Numbered from the stretch's first letter, positions 50,710-59,621 are shown. The stretch: 64,000 bases of DNA from Lachnospiraceae bacterium G11 (GCA_900103495.1 FMWZ01000017.1:1-64000), one strand, 5' to 3'. Numbers and translations: made by a program. Notes: generated by a model from the letters alone, not told the origin.

Positions 50710-52037
50710 ACGAAATCATGGAGCTCCTTAAGACCAAGCAGTACACCGTGCTTCGCCAGAGACTCTCCGAAATCAATCATGCAGATATTGCGGATATTTT
50801 GGAGCAGATGGAAGAGGACGACAGACTGAAGGTTTTCAGGATTCTGCCCAAAGATTTGGCTGCTGATGTTTTTGCTTATCTTGAAGTTGACAATCAGCAG
50901 ACCATCATTACTTCCTTATCAGATAAGGAAGCATCCAACATTATCAACAACCTCATGGCCGATGATGCTACTGACCTTTTGGAGGAGATGCCCGCAAGCG
51001 TAGTTAAGCGACTCCTTGCCGGCGCCAACGCCGAGACCAGAAGAGACATCAACCACCTGTTAAGATACCCTGAGCAGTCCGCCGGTAGCTTAATGACAGT
51101 GGAGTATGTTGACCTAAAGGAAGGTCAGACAGTCCAGGAAGCACTGGCGCGCCTCAGAAAGAACGGTGCAGACAGTGAGACCATCGAGACATTGTACGTT
51201 CTTGACCCCAGCAGGAAGCTGGTGGGAATTGTCACCCTGAGAGATTTGCTTTTTGCCGATCCTGATTCAATAATCGGTGACATCATGGAAGAGAACGTTA
51301 TCTCGGTAACGACTCTTACGGACCAGGAGGAAGTAGCTTCCCAGTTCAAAAAATACGACTTTACCGCAATGCCTGTTGTAGACAATGAGAACAGACTTGT
51401 GGGTATTATCACAGTCGATGATATCGTGGATATCATGGTTGAGGAGACCACTGAGGATATGGAGAAGATGGCAGCTATTATGCCTTCCGACAAGCCATAC
51501 ATCAGAACAGGTATCTTTGAGACATATAAGAAGAGAATTCCCTGGCTCCTTCTTCTCATGGTTTCCGCCACATTTACAGGAAAGATTATTCAGTCCTTCG
51601 AGGATGCACTGGCAGCCTGTGCGGTGCTTACAGCCTTCATTCCCATGCTTATGGATACAGGCGGTAATGCCGGCGGACAGGCTTCCGTTACCATCATCCG
51701 TGGACTTTCCCTGGATGAGATCGAATACAAGGATACGCTTAAGATTATCTGGAAAGAGATAAGAGTTGCCGTGCTTTGCGGTGTAACTCTGGCGGTTGCC
51801 AATTTTGCAAAGCTTATGCTTTTTGACAGAGTGGGACTTACGGTTTCACTGGTTGTGTGCCTGACCCTTGTTTTGGTTGTGGGCATGGCCAAGGTTGTGG
51901 GATGCACACTTCCCATAGCAGCCAAGAAACTGGGCTTTGACCCTGCAGTTATGGCGAGTCCCTTCATCACAACAATAGTGGATGCGCTGTCTTTGCTTGT
52001 TTATCTTAGAATAGCAACCAATCTTTTACACCTGTAG
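50688..52037 (+). CDS. mgtE: Magnesium transporter MgtE
   Basis: A 449-residue Mg2+ channel. The N-terminal superhelical domain (ADILEQMEEDDRLKVFRIL ... DDATDLLEEMP) is followed by two CBS domains (about 135-255) that sense Mg2+, then five membrane helices with the pore segment MDTGGNAGGQAS. The last helix is complete. GGAG lies seven bases before the ATG, but the start codon itself falls into the predicted long-range stem of the leader. Confidence 0.96.
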   Translation: MDEIKVLDEIMELLKTKQYTVLRQRLSEINHADIADILEQMEEDDRLKVFRILPKDLAADVFAYLEVDNQQTIITSLSDKEASNIINNLMADDATDLLEEMPASVVKRLLAGANAETRRDINHLLRYPEQSAGSLMTVEYVDLKEGQTVQEALARLRKNGADSETIETLYVLDPSRKLVGIVTLRDLLFADPDSIIGDIMEENVISVTTLTDQEEVASQFKKYDFTAMPVVDNENRLVGIITVDDIVDIMVEETTEDMEKMAAIMPSDKPYIRTGIFETYKKRIPWLLLLMVSATFTGKIIQSFEDALAACAVLTAFIPMLMDTGGNAGGQASVTIIRGLSLDEIEYKDTLKIIWKEIRVAVLCGVTLAVANFAKLMLFDRVGLTVSLVVCLTLVLVVGMAKVVGCTLPIAAKKLGFDPAVMASPFITTIVDALSLLVYLRIATNLLHL

Positions 52038-52064
52038 ACATTTATATAAGGAATAGTTTCGTTT

Positions 52065-52886
52065 ATGAACGACGTATTTGATACATGGAAATTGGGAGCC
52101 ATGCTCTTAGATATAGTCATCGGCTTTGGCTTACCTCTTTCCCTTGCAATGCTTTTCAGAAAGAAATATAAGGTTAGAATCTCCGTATTAATAATAGGAA
52201 TCGGAACCTACATATTGGTTAACGGCATAATAAGCAGCATTTTTGATGTGATTATTTATTACCTGCCTATATCCGGATTCCTTAACAGCAACGATTCCGC
52301 ATCTGCCATTTTCTATGGATTGTTCCACGGACTTATCCATTTTGGCGGTTACTATGCAGCAATGAGATTTCTTCTTAAGGGATATGACCGCAAGGAGAAT
52401 GCTTTAATGTTCGGAGTGGGATTAAGCTTCATTGACGCCTTCTATTACAACGCGGTGGGAGGCTTCATGAATTTCCTTGTTGCCACCCAGGTAAATGAGT
52501 GGGGGCGTGAAGGCTATCTTGGTCGTTTTCAGGATGAAGCAAGAACCTATTCGGAGGATGTGGTCGACACTTTGGCAAACATGGGTATTTCCGAGATCGT
52601 TGGAAGTGTAATCTTCATGATTTTGGAAATGGGATTCATGATTGCAGCGTCTGTCCTTCTTTTCCAGGCAGTGAAAAGGGCGGGAAAGACTTACCTTTTA
52701 TATACCGTGGCTGCGCTGCTTGTATTCTTTAACCTTATAATCTGCTTTAGAAGCGTTGAGATTCTGGGAGAGGTTTCCTACCTTGTCATTACCGGAGTTC
52801 TTACAGCGATTACAGGATTTGGTGCCTATATCTTCTACGGAGCAGATAAGGAAGAGATAAAGGGCAAAGGCGATTTGGCCAAATAA
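52065..52886 (+). CDS. YhfC-like membrane protein, catalytic Glu apparently lost
   Basis: A 273-residue protein with about seven membrane helices. The segment HFGGYYAAMRFLLKGYDRKENALMFGVGLSFIDAF lines up (over short blocks such as ENALMFGVG) with the EExxRYxxxR...DALxFGxGHGGIEA core of YhfC-type glutamic intramembrane proteases, but the Glu and His residues expected there read differently (HFGGYY and GLSFID). It may be a non-proteolytic relative. It follows mgtE by 27 bp and may be co-transcribed. Confidence 0.55.
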   Translation: MNDVFDTWKLGAMLLDIVIGFGLPLSLAMLFRKKYKVRISVLIIGIGTYILVNGIISSIFDVIIYYLPISGFLNSNDSASAIFYGLFHGLIHFGGYYAAMRFLLKGYDRKENALMFGVGLSFIDAFYYNAVGGFMNFLVATQVNEWGREGYLGRFQDEARTYSEDVVDTLANMGISEIVGSVIFMILEMGFMIAASVLLFQAVKRAGKTYLLYTVAALLVFFNLIICFRSVEILGEVSYLVITGVLTAITGFGAYIFYGADKEEIKGKGDLAK

Positions 52887-52900
52887 ATGATAATGAATTA

Positions 52901-52928
52901 AACGCTCGGCTTTGCCGGGCGTTTTTTT
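52901..52928 (+). terminator. Terminator of the mgtE operon
   Basis: AACGCTCGGC and GCCGGGCGTT pair with a TTT loop, then a run of T. Confidence 0.88.
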
Positions 52929-52945
52929 GCTGAATAACGTTTTTC

Positions 52946-52974
52946 TTGCCAACAAGGGCCTATGGTGCTATACT
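52946..52974 (+). promoter_or_regulatory. Predicted promoter of typA
   Basis: TTGCCA (52946-52951), 17 bp, TATACT (52969-52974). Confidence 0.7.
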
Positions 52975-53028
52975 GTAACAGTTTTGAGAAAATTTTAGCT
53001 TATTTGGATTTTGAAAGAAGAAGAGAAG

Positions 53029-54867
53029 ATGAAGACTAAGAGAGAGGATATCAGAAACGTAGCAATTATAGCCCATGTCGACCATGGCAAAACTACCCTT
53101 GTTGACGAGCTTTTGAAGCAGAGCGGTGTTTTCAGAGACAACCAGGAAGTTGCAGAGAGAGTAATGGATTCAAACGATCTTGAGAGAGAGCGTGGAATTA
53201 CCATTCTTTCAAAGAACACTGCAGTTACATATAAGAACACAAAGATCAATATCATCGACACCCCCGGCCATGCTGATTTCGGCGGAGAGGTTGAGCGTGT
53301 TCTTAAGATGGTTAACGGCGTAATCCTTGTGGTTGATGCCTTTGAGGGTGCTATGCCTCAGACCAGATTCGTGCTTCAGAAGGCCCTTGAACTTAAGCTT
53401 CCCGTAATTGTCTGCATCAATAAGATTGACAGACCTGAAGCAAGATGTGCCGAAGTAATAGATGAGGTTCTGGAGCTTTTTCTTGACCTTGATGCTGACG
53501 ACGAGCAGCTTGACTGCCCCTTTGTATATGCATCTGCAAAAGAGGGAATTGCTTCTCTGGACCCCAATGTTAAGGGCACTGACATGAGTCCTCTTTTCGA
53601 AACAATCATAGATTACATTCCTGCTCCCGAGGGAGACCCCGAGGCAGGCACACAGGTACTTATCAGTACCATAGATTACAACGAGTACGTTGGCCGTATC
53701 GGCGTTGGTAAGGTTGACAACGGTAAAGTTGCCGTTAACCAGGAGGTTATGATTGTCAATCACCATGAGCCCGATAAGCAGCGTAAGGTAAAAATCAGCA
53801 AGCTCTACGAGTTTGACGGACTTAACAAGGTGGAAGTGAAGGAAGCAAATATCGGTTCCATCGTTGCCATATCAGGTATTCAGGATATTCATATCGGAGA
53901 TACCCTGTGTTCTCTTGAGAATCCTGAACCCATTCCTTTCCAGAAGATTTCTGAGCCCACCATTTCAATGAATTTCATTGTAAACGACTCACCTCTTGCA
54001 GGTCAGGAAGGAAAGTATGTAACCAGCCGTCACCTTAGAGACAGACTCTTTAAGGAGTTAAACACAGATGTTTCTCTTCGCGTTGAGGAGACAGATACCA
54101 CTGAGGCATTCAAGGTATCGGGACGTGGTGAACTTCATCTTTCCGTTCTTATTGAGAACATGCGCCGTGAAGGATATGAATTCGCGGTAAGCAAGGCTGA
54201 GGTTATTTATCACGAGGATGAGAGAGGCAAGAAGACCGAGCCCATGGAACTTTGCTATGTGGATGTTCCGGATGAGTTTTCGGGTACGGTTATCGAGAAG
54301 CTTTCTCAGAGAAAAGGTGAATTAAAGAACATGGGAGCAGGAGCAGGCGGATATACCCGTCTTGAGTTCTCCATTCCTTCCCGTGGACTTATCGGATACA
54401 GAGGAGAATTCCTTACTGATACAAAGGGTAACGGAATTATCAATACCATTTTTGATGGATATGGCCCTTATAAGGGAGATATCCAGTATCGTAAGCAGGG
54501 TTCACTTATTGCATTTGAGGCAGGCGAGGCAATTACCTACGGCCTTTACAATGCTCAGGAGAGAGGAACTCTCTTCATTGGACCCGGCGAGAAGGTTTAC
54601 TCCGGTATGATTGTTGGACAGAACGGTAAGGCTGAGGATATCGAGCTCAACGTATGTAAGAAGAAACAGCTTACCAACACCCGTTCATCAAGCGCGGATG
54701 AAGCTCTTCGTCTTACACCTCCCAAGGTTCTTTCTTTGGAGCAGGCCCTTGAATTCATCGATACAGACGAGCTTCTTGAGGTTACACCTCAGTCCCTTCG
54801 TATAAGAAAGAAAATACTTGATCCCATGCTCAGAAAGCGTGCTGCAATAAAGGCTGCTCAGGCCTGA
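53029..54867 (+). CDS. typA: Ribosome-binding GTPase TypA/BipA
   Basis: A 612-residue translational GTPase involved in ribosome assembly and stress adaptation. G-domain motifs IIAHVDHGKTTL, RERGITIL, DTPGHADFGGEVER and NKIDRP; then EF-G-like domains and the BipA C-terminus (GLIGYRGEFLTDTKGNG, NTRSSSADEALRLTPP). ATG 53029 is the likely start; a TTG 18 bases earlier is in frame but lacks a better site. Length is normal. Confidence 0.97.
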   Translation: MKTKREDIRNVAIIAHVDHGKTTLVDELLKQSGVFRDNQEVAERVMDSNDLERERGITILSKNTAVTYKNTKINIIDTPGHADFGGEVERVLKMVNGVILVVDAFEGAMPQTRFVLQKALELKLPVIVCINKIDRPEARCAEVIDEVLELFLDLDADDEQLDCPFVYASAKEGIASLDPNVKGTDMSPLFETIIDYIPAPEGDPEAGTQVLISTIDYNEYVGRIGVGKVDNGKVAVNQEVMIVNHHEPDKQRKVKISKLYEFDGLNKVEVKEANIGSIVAISGIQDIHIGDTLCSLENPEPIPFQKISEPTISMNFIVNDSPLAGQEGKYVTSRHLRDRLFKELNTDVSLRVEETDTTEAFKVSGRGELHLSVLIENMRREGYEFAVSKAEVIYHEDERGKKTEPMELCYVDVPDEFSGTVIEKLSQRKGELKNMGAGAGGYTRLEFSIPSRGLIGYRGEFLTDTKGNGIINTIFDGYGPYKGDIQYRKQGSLIAFEAGEAITYGLYNAQERGTLFIGPGEKVYSGMIVGQNGKAEDIELNVCKKKQLTNTRSSSADEALRLTPPKVLSLEQALEFIDTDELLEVTPQSLRIRKKILDPMLRKRAAIKAAQA

Positions 54868-54879
54868 TTCACCTGACCC

Positions 54880-54908
54880 TTGACCGTGTGCACCGTTTTC
54901 AATATTAT
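54880..54908 (+). promoter_or_regulatory. Predicted sigma-A promoter of the first ECF cassette
   Basis: TTGACC (54880-54885), 17 bp, TATTAT (54903-54908), about 38 bp before the sigma factor start. No ECF-type -35 (AAC) / -10 pair is obvious. Confidence 0.6.
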
Positions 54909-54946
54909 ATAGTATATAAGTAATAGTTAATGTAGGGGTCACATTA

Positions 54947-55522
54947 ATGTTAAATGATGATGAATTATACAAGAACTATTTGGAGGGCAATAAGGCCTGT
55001 GGGGATGAACTTATGCTTCGGTATGCGGACAGCCTCACAGCTTATTTGAACGCCTTTCTTAAAAATATGGAAGACGCTGAAGATCTGATGCTTGAGACCT
55101 TCACGGTTATTCTTGTGGATAAGCCTAAGATTGGAGAGGGGTGCTTCAGGGCGTATCTCTACAAGGTGGCCAGACATAAAGCATGCAGACTTTGGAGAAA
55201 GAAAGTTAAACAAAGCGAGTTCTTTGCGCCTCAGGATGATGAGGACGGAGAGAACGTGATGGAGAATGTGGCTTCTGAAAGCGGTCAGCCCGAGGATGAG
55301 TTCTTGCGGGGAGAACTTGGGTACACCGTGCGGAAATGCCTTAATATAATCGCGCCTCAGTACAGGGAAGCTCTGTGGCTTATTTACGGCACAGGCCTTA
55401 ACTATGAGCAGGCTGCGGGGGTCTTGGGATGTAGCAGGAAGAGAGTCGACAATCTTTTGTTAAACGGAAGACGGGCTCTCAAGGCTGAGCTGGCAAAAGA
55501 AGGGATTACGCACAATGTTTGA
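54947..55522 (+). CDS. ECF-type sigma factor, cassette 1
   Basis: A 191-residue extracytoplasmic-function sigma factor: region 2 NMEDAEDLMLETFTVI and FRAYLYKVARHKACRLWRKK, region 4 APQYREALWLIYGTGL with the helix-turn-helix YEQAAGVLGCSRKRVDNLL. No extra C-terminal domain. Its paralogue lies at 57382 with the same APQYREALWL and EQAA..LGC.RKR blocks. The downstream membrane gene overlaps it by 8 bases. No classical anti-sigma (zinc HxxxCxxC) gene is near, so the small EERI protein or the membrane proteins are candidates for that role. Confidence 0.92.
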   Translation: MLNDDELYKNYLEGNKACGDELMLRYADSLTAYLNAFLKNMEDAEDLMLETFTVILVDKPKIGEGCFRAYLYKVARHKACRLWRKKVKQSEFFAPQDDEDGENVMENVASESGQPEDEFLRGELGYTVRKCLNIIAPQYREALWLIYGTGLNYEQAAGVLGCSRKRVDNLLLNGRRALKAELAKEGITHNV

Positions 55523-56165
55523 GTTTTCCGAGAATACAGTTCAGGTACTTGTCTTAAGTGCCTGCGTGGGAGTGGCACTTTACCGCTCCATCAGATTCCG
55601 TGATAAGTCATCAATCTTGCTGTTGTTTTTTAACGGAAGTTATCTTATGGGAGATCTGTATTGGCAGGTCTGCCTCTATTATTTTGGCGAATCGCCTGAA
55701 TTACCCGTTATTTCTGATTTGAGCTGGTATGGCTCTTTTATGTTTTTGATTATTCTTATTCGTACAGAACTGGCTGAATCCGGAGTGAAAAAGAAAACAC
55801 CGGGGAGCACCACCAAGAAAATTCTGCCATTCCTTGCCTTTGTATTTACAGGAGGACTGGCTGTTTTTTTCATACAGTACGGACAGATAACCGCAAATAT
55901 CCTCTATGCCATTTTCTTCGGGCATATTCTTTACCTGGTTTTCAATATTTACTTTAACTATGAGAAGCCCACAACGAGGCTTAAATATGTATGTATTCTT
56001 GCCTTTATTTTCTGCCTGGGCGAGTACGGAGCTGCCACGTCATCCTGCTTCTGGCAGCATGAAAGCATATCAAATCCCTACTATTGGTTTGATATGGTTA
56101 TGACCATGAGTTTCCCCTTTTATTTCGTTATTCCGGAACTCGCGGAGAGGGAGGTGGAATCATGA
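55515..56165 (+). CDS. Multi-spanning membrane protein, cassette 1 (paralogue of 58311)
   Basis: A 216-residue protein with about seven hydrophobic segments. It shares with the protein at 58311 the blocks YWQVCLYYFG, SDLSWYGSFMF, AVFFIQYG, LGEYGAATSSCFW and the ending REVES. I do not recognise the family. It overlaps the sigma gene (8 bases) and the PrsW-like gene (4 bases), so the three are co-translated. A sensor or protein that holds the protease is a possible role. Confidence 0.75.
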   Translation: MFEFSENTVQVLVLSACVGVALYRSIRFRDKSSILLLFFNGSYLMGDLYWQVCLYYFGESPELPVISDLSWYGSFMFLIILIRTELAESGVKKKTPGSTTKKILPFLAFVFTGGLAVFFIQYGQITANILYAIFFGHILYLVFNIYFNYEKPTTRLKYVCILAFIFCLGEYGAATSSCFWQHESISNPYYWFDMVMTMSFPFYFVIPELAEREVES

Positions 56166-56782
56166 GGTCCATGGAGAACATCTACATATGCCTTGCATCC
56201 CCCATTGTAGTATCCATTCTTTGCTTAAGGCGTGAATGGCGAAAATCTATGATTTTCATCCTTGCGGGTATGACAGGATATTTGCTGGCAGCTTACGTAA
56301 CCAGCTTCTTTGCGGGATTAATAGGATGTGATACCGTAATCACTTCCCACGCAATATCTCCCGCAGTAGAGGAGGTAATTAAGTTTTTACCAATCGTATT
56401 CTACCTGCTGGTTTTCGAGCCAAAGAGAAGAGATTGCTCCAATGCGTTGCTTCTTGTGGCAGTGGGATTTGCAACTTTCGAAAATGTAGTTTTTATGACA
56501 TATTATGGGGCAGCGGACCTTTTGGATGTTCTTATCAGAGGCTTCGGAACCGGTGCCATGCACGAGCTTTGCTGCTGTACCGTGGCCCTGGGAGTCTTCC
56601 TTTTGTGGGATCAGCCCTGGCTTCGAGCCATGGGAACCTTTGCTTTCCTTTGCACCGCCATTACTTTCCACGCGATTTTTAACATCGTGGTAAGCGGTTC
56701 GACCTTCAGTATGTGGGTGGGAAGCGCTATTCCGATAACTATTTTTGGTATATATTTAGCATTCTTCCACAAAAAGCTATAG
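56162..56782 (+). CDS. PrsW-like intramembrane protease, cassette 1
   Basis: A 206-residue protein with about seven membrane helices. PrsW/CAAX-like glutamic protease motifs are seen in order: AVEEVIKF (EExxK), FATFENVVF (FxxxEN), GAMHEL with a His, and FHAIFN (HxxxN). In Bacillus PrsW cuts the anti-sigma factor RsiW; here its place in an operon with an ECF sigma factor suggests the same kind of job. Paralogue at 58943. Confidence 0.83.
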   Translation: MRSMENIYICLASPIVVSILCLRREWRKSMIFILAGMTGYLLAAYVTSFFAGLIGCDTVITSHAISPAVEEVIKFLPIVFYLLVFEPKRRDCSNALLLVAVGFATFENVVFMTYYGAADLLDVLIRGFGTGAMHELCCCTVALGVFLLWDQPWLRAMGTFAFLCTAITFHAIFNIVVSGSTFSMWVGSAIPITIFGIYLAFFHKKL

Positions 56783-56880
56783 TTAAATTTGTGCAGTTTT
56801 TACTTAGGAATCTTATTAGGAAAAGGACTCTATATATATGAAGGACCATATATGGAGAGGGTAGAGAGGAGACAAAATTC

Positions 56881-57195
56881 ATGACAAATGAAGAACGTAT
56901 TTTGTCACTTCATCAGAAAATGAATAAGCGCCGCGTTATGAAAGAGCGAAGAGTTAACAGAGCGCTGGGGGCCGGCAGTCTTGCACTGCTCGGAATTGTT
57001 ATCGCCGTTATCTCTCGTGAGCAGGTGCTCTACGGAGGGACGTCTGCCGGAACATATACCGGTTCCACATTCGTTTTTCAGAATGCAGGAGGTTATGTGC
57101 TTCTTGCCCTGGCAGCCTTCATGCTGGGAGTAGTCATAACAGTACTTTGCATTCGGATGAAGAAACGTAACCAGGAAGAGGGAAAAGAAGAATGA
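56881..57195 (+). CDS. EERI two-helix membrane protein, copy 1
   Basis: A 104-residue protein. N-terminal cytoplasmic segment with NEERILSLHQKMNKRRVMKERR, then two hydrophobic helices (about 29-45 and 71-91) joined by a loop with TYTGSTFVFQNAGGYV, and a charged tail. Two paralogues at 57980 and 59622 share EERI, ER(N/R) and the GS..F..GG/AG-YVL...GV block. The gene has its own gap of about 98 bp upstream. I infer a small membrane anti-sigma factor or protease substrate; no known family. Confidence 0.78.
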   Translation: MTNEERILSLHQKMNKRRVMKERRVNRALGAGSLALLGIVIAVISREQVLYGGTSAGTYTGSTFVFQNAGGYVLLALAAFMLGVVITVLCIRMKKRNQEEGKEE

Positions 57196-57233
57196 GAGTA
57201 GCTGTGAATACAGAAATCTTTTTCTGGTAGAGG

Positions 57234-57317
57234 AAGACGACCGCATTTTGATTCTCCTACGGTACAGGCAACGTATGGCACAGGCGTGGGCTGTACTGTG
57301 GGAGGTGCGGAGGTCTT
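57234..57317 (+). other. Long hairpin between the two cassettes
   Basis: AAGACGACCGCA (57234-57245) pairs with TGCGGAGGTCTT (57306-57317) at 10 of 12 positions, and CTCCTACGGTACAG (57254-57267) pairs with CTGTACTGTGGGAG (57291-57304) with G-T pairs allowed. It lies in the 186-bp gap before the second sigma gene and is followed by a terminator. Possibly a regulatory RNA or 3' end structure. Confidence 0.45.
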
Positions 57318-57335
57318 ATCCTGAGCGATTTAACC

Positions 57336-57365
57336 AAAGCAGTGCATAGCCACACTGCTTTTTTT
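57336..57365 (+). terminator. Terminator directly before the second sigma gene
   Basis: AAAGCAGTG and CACTGCTTT pair, followed by T7. Only 16 bp lie between it and the start codon at 57382, so either it ends cassette 1 and the second cassette depends on read-through, or it is an attenuator. Confidence 0.8.
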
Positions 57366-57381
57366 AGTGTAAAATAATACC

Positions 57382-57993
57382 ATGTCCACTGACGACGAAT
57401 TATACAATAGATACGTAAACGGCGAACGTCACGCCGGTGATGAGCTTTTGTTAAGATACGACAATATGCTCGTTGCCTATATAAATTCTCTTGTGGGGAA
57501 TCTTTATGATGCGGAAGATTTGATGATTGAAAGCTTCACGGCAATCTTTGCAGACAAGCCAAAGATTAACCCCGGAAACTTCAAGGCATATCTTTTCAGA
57601 ATCGCTCACAACAAGGCCTGTAAACTTCTTAAACACAGAAACAGACTTAAACTTGTGACTATGCCTAATGAAACAGACATTACTGATGATGAACAGATTT
57701 CCGCCGCTGCCAGGGAGGAAACCCGAGCTGAGACACTTATTGCAAAGGGCCTGACACCCGAGGAAGCCATCTGGAACGATGAGAGGAATAAGATTTTACA
57801 CCAATGTCTCGAAAGAATAGCGCCCCAGTACAGGGAGGCCTTGTGGCTTTTGTACGGGACGGGATTATCTCATGAACAGGCAGCTAAGATTCTTGGCTGC
57901 AACAGGAAGCGGATTAACAATCTGATTACAAATGGCAAAATCAGACTCCGCTCAGAACTCGAGAAGGAAGGAATTGCTTATGAGGACATCTGA
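57382..57993 (+). CDS. ECF-type sigma factor, cassette 2
   Basis: A 203-residue sigma factor, paralogous to that at 54947: region 2 NLYDAEDLMIESFTAIF and FKAYLFRIAHNKACKLLKHR, region 4 APQYREALWLLYGTGL and HEQAAKILGCNRKRINNLI. The linker between regions is longer (about 20 residues). The ATG lacks a strong ribosome binding site, sits 16 bp after a terminator and is followed by an EERI gene overlapping by 14 bases, the usual place for an anti-sigma gene. Confidence 0.92.
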   Translation: MSTDDELYNRYVNGERHAGDELLLRYDNMLVAYINSLVGNLYDAEDLMIESFTAIFADKPKINPGNFKAYLFRIAHNKACKLLKHRNRLKLVTMPNETDITDDEQISAAAREETRAETLIAKGLTPEEAIWNDERNKILHQCLERIAPQYREALWLLYGTGLSHEQAAKILGCNRKRINNLITNGKIRLRSELEKEGIAYEDI

Positions 57994-58318
57994 AGAAAGA
58001 ATAGAGGAAGTGTTCAGGCAGGTAGATGAGAGAAATAAGGCCAGGGCCCACAGAAACTACATAGTGGGAACCGTGGCAACCTTCGTCGCAAGTTTACTCA
58101 TACTGATTATTTCGGGAGTGGCTGTATCAAAGGTTTATATGGAACCCAACGGCCTTGCCCCCACAGGAGCCACAGGAAGCATATTTGCACAGGGTGGCGC
58201 TCTTGGTTATGTGCTGATTGCCATATTGTCATTTGGCCTGGGAGTTACTTTCGCGCTGTTTTGTTATCGACTTAAGAACAAATCTGATAAATCTGATGAA
58301 GGGATAAAAGATGATTGA
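57980..58318 (+). CDS. EERI two-helix membrane protein, copy 2
   Basis: A 112-residue paralogue of 56881 and 59622: SEERIEEVFRQVDERNKARAHRN, two hydrophobic helices, loop ATGSIFAQGGALGYV, and a tail rich in Lys/Asp/Ser. It is encoded immediately after the sigma factor (overlap 14 bases, AAGGA site inside the sigma gene), exactly where anti-sigma factors usually lie. ATG 57980 is chosen over an earlier ATG inside the sigma gene without a site. Confidence 0.8.
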   Translation: MRTSEERIEEVFRQVDERNKARAHRNYIVGTVATFVASLLILIISGVAVSKVYMEPNGLAPTGATGSIFAQGGALGYVLIAILSFGLGVTFALFCYRLKNKSDKSDEGIKDD

Positions 58319-58946
58319 GACCATTGAAAATGCGTTTCAAGGGGGAGTAGTAGGGGTTTGCACATTGATAGCCCTGGCCACGGCGCTAAAGAAGCGTGAC
58401 CGGTCCTGGGCCATGCTCTTTTTTTTCTATGCAGATTACCTTTTCGGTAACCTGTTCTGGCAAATTTGCCTTTTGTATTTTGGCAAAACCCCCCGTATCA
58501 CAATTGTATCTGACCTTAGCTGGTACGCAGCCTTTCTGTTTTTGTATCTCCTTATGAAGATGGAGGGAGATAAGCTTGAAAGAAGGACCGTGGGTATCGG
58601 GAAGATTGCGCCCTATGCCGCCTTTCTTTTCAGTTTCGGAATGGCTGTTTTTTTCATGCAGATTGGCGGGTATGTGTCGAACCTTGTCTACGCCGTTTTC
58701 GCGGGACTTATGATTTACCAGGCCCTAAACGGCCTGTTCCTTTCTGAGAATATAAGGCAAAAACGCAGACTCTCCTTTCTTTGCACCGTTGCACTTTTAT
58801 TCATGCTTTTTGAGTATGGTTCCTCCGTGGCATCCTGTTTCTGGAATTCCCCGGTGGCGAAGAATTTATATTATGTAAGCGATTTGCTTATGACCCTTAC
58901 ATTCCCTTTGTTTATGCTTGCACTTAAAAGGGAGGTGGAGTCATGA
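58311..58946 (+). CDS. Multi-spanning membrane protein, cassette 2 (paralogue of 55515)
   Basis: A 211-residue protein with about seven hydrophobic segments, sharing FWQICLLYFG, SDLSWYAAFLF, AVFFMQIG, FEYGSSVASCFW and the ending REVES with the cassette-1 protein. It overlaps both neighbours (8 and 4 bases). Family unknown. Confidence 0.75.
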   Translation: MIETIENAFQGGVVGVCTLIALATALKKRDRSWAMLFFFYADYLFGNLFWQICLLYFGKTPRITIVSDLSWYAAFLFLYLLMKMEGDKLERRTVGIGKIAPYAAFLFSFGMAVFFMQIGGYVSNLVYAVFAGLMIYQALNGLFLSENIRQKRRLSFLCTVALLFMLFEYGSSVASCFWNSPVAKNLYYVSDLLMTLTFPLFMLALKREVES

Positions 58947-59569
58947 TATACATAGAAAACACCTATATCTGCCTTGTGGCACCTTTACTTCTGGTTTGTT
59001 TGATTCTCAGAAAAAGAACCGGAAGATCCCTTTTGTTTATAATATTCGGCATGACAAGCTGTTTGCTTTCAGCCTATGTAAGCACCCTCTTTGCGGGACT
59101 GACTCAAACGGACATGGCAGAAGCTACCTATCAGATATCTCCGGCAGTAGAGGAGATAATGAAGTTTTTACCAATGCTGTTCTATTTGCTGGTGTTTAAT
59201 GCTGACAGGAAGAGCGCCGCTAGCGGAATGATGTTAATAGCCGCGGGCTTTGCCACATTTGAGAATGTGTGCTACCTGACGGCCAACGGCTCCGAGGATT
59301 TGGTAAGCTTGCTTATCCGTGGCTTTGGAACCGGAGCCATGCATATCGTATGCGGCATGGTTGTGGCCATTGGCCTCTATCTTTTGTGGGAGCATCCATG
59401 GCTTCGGGCCGTGGGAACCTTCGCCGTCATATGCTTCGCCATCACGGGCCACGCGATGTTTAACGTCATAGTCGGCCGGCCGGGATTGAGCCTCTGGATC
59501 GGCAGCGCCCTACCGATTACAATTTTAATAATTTTTTACTTAGTACTTTTCCCTCTTACTGACACTTAG
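58943..59569 (+). CDS. PrsW-like intramembrane protease, cassette 2
   Basis: A 208-residue protein with the same motifs as the copy at 56162: AVEEIMKF (EExxK), FATFENVCY (FxxxEN), GAMHIV and GHAMFN (HxxxN). All candidate catalytic residues are kept in both copies. Its stop codon lies inside a terminator hairpin (59549-59590). Confidence 0.83.
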   Translation: MIYIENTYICLVAPLLLVCLILRKRTGRSLLFIIFGMTSCLLSAYVSTLFAGLTQTDMAEATYQISPAVEEIMKFLPMLFYLLVFNADRKSAASGMMLIAAGFATFENVCYLTANGSEDLVSLLIRGFGTGAMHIVCGMVVAIGLYLLWEHPWLRAVGTFAVICFAITGHAMFNVIVGRPGLSLWIGSALPITILIIFYLVLFPLTDT

Positions 59570-59590
59570 TTAGTAGAGGGAAGTTTTTTT
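59549..59590 (+). terminator. Terminator-like hairpin over the PrsW-like stop codon
   Basis: TTCCCTCT and AGAGGGAA pair (59549-59556 with 59575-59582) around the stop codon, followed by seven T. It would lower transcription into the EERI-3/surface protein pair. Confidence 0.7.
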
Positions 59591-59621
59591 ATAAAAAAGT
59601 ATATCGGAAGGAGGAATGTTG

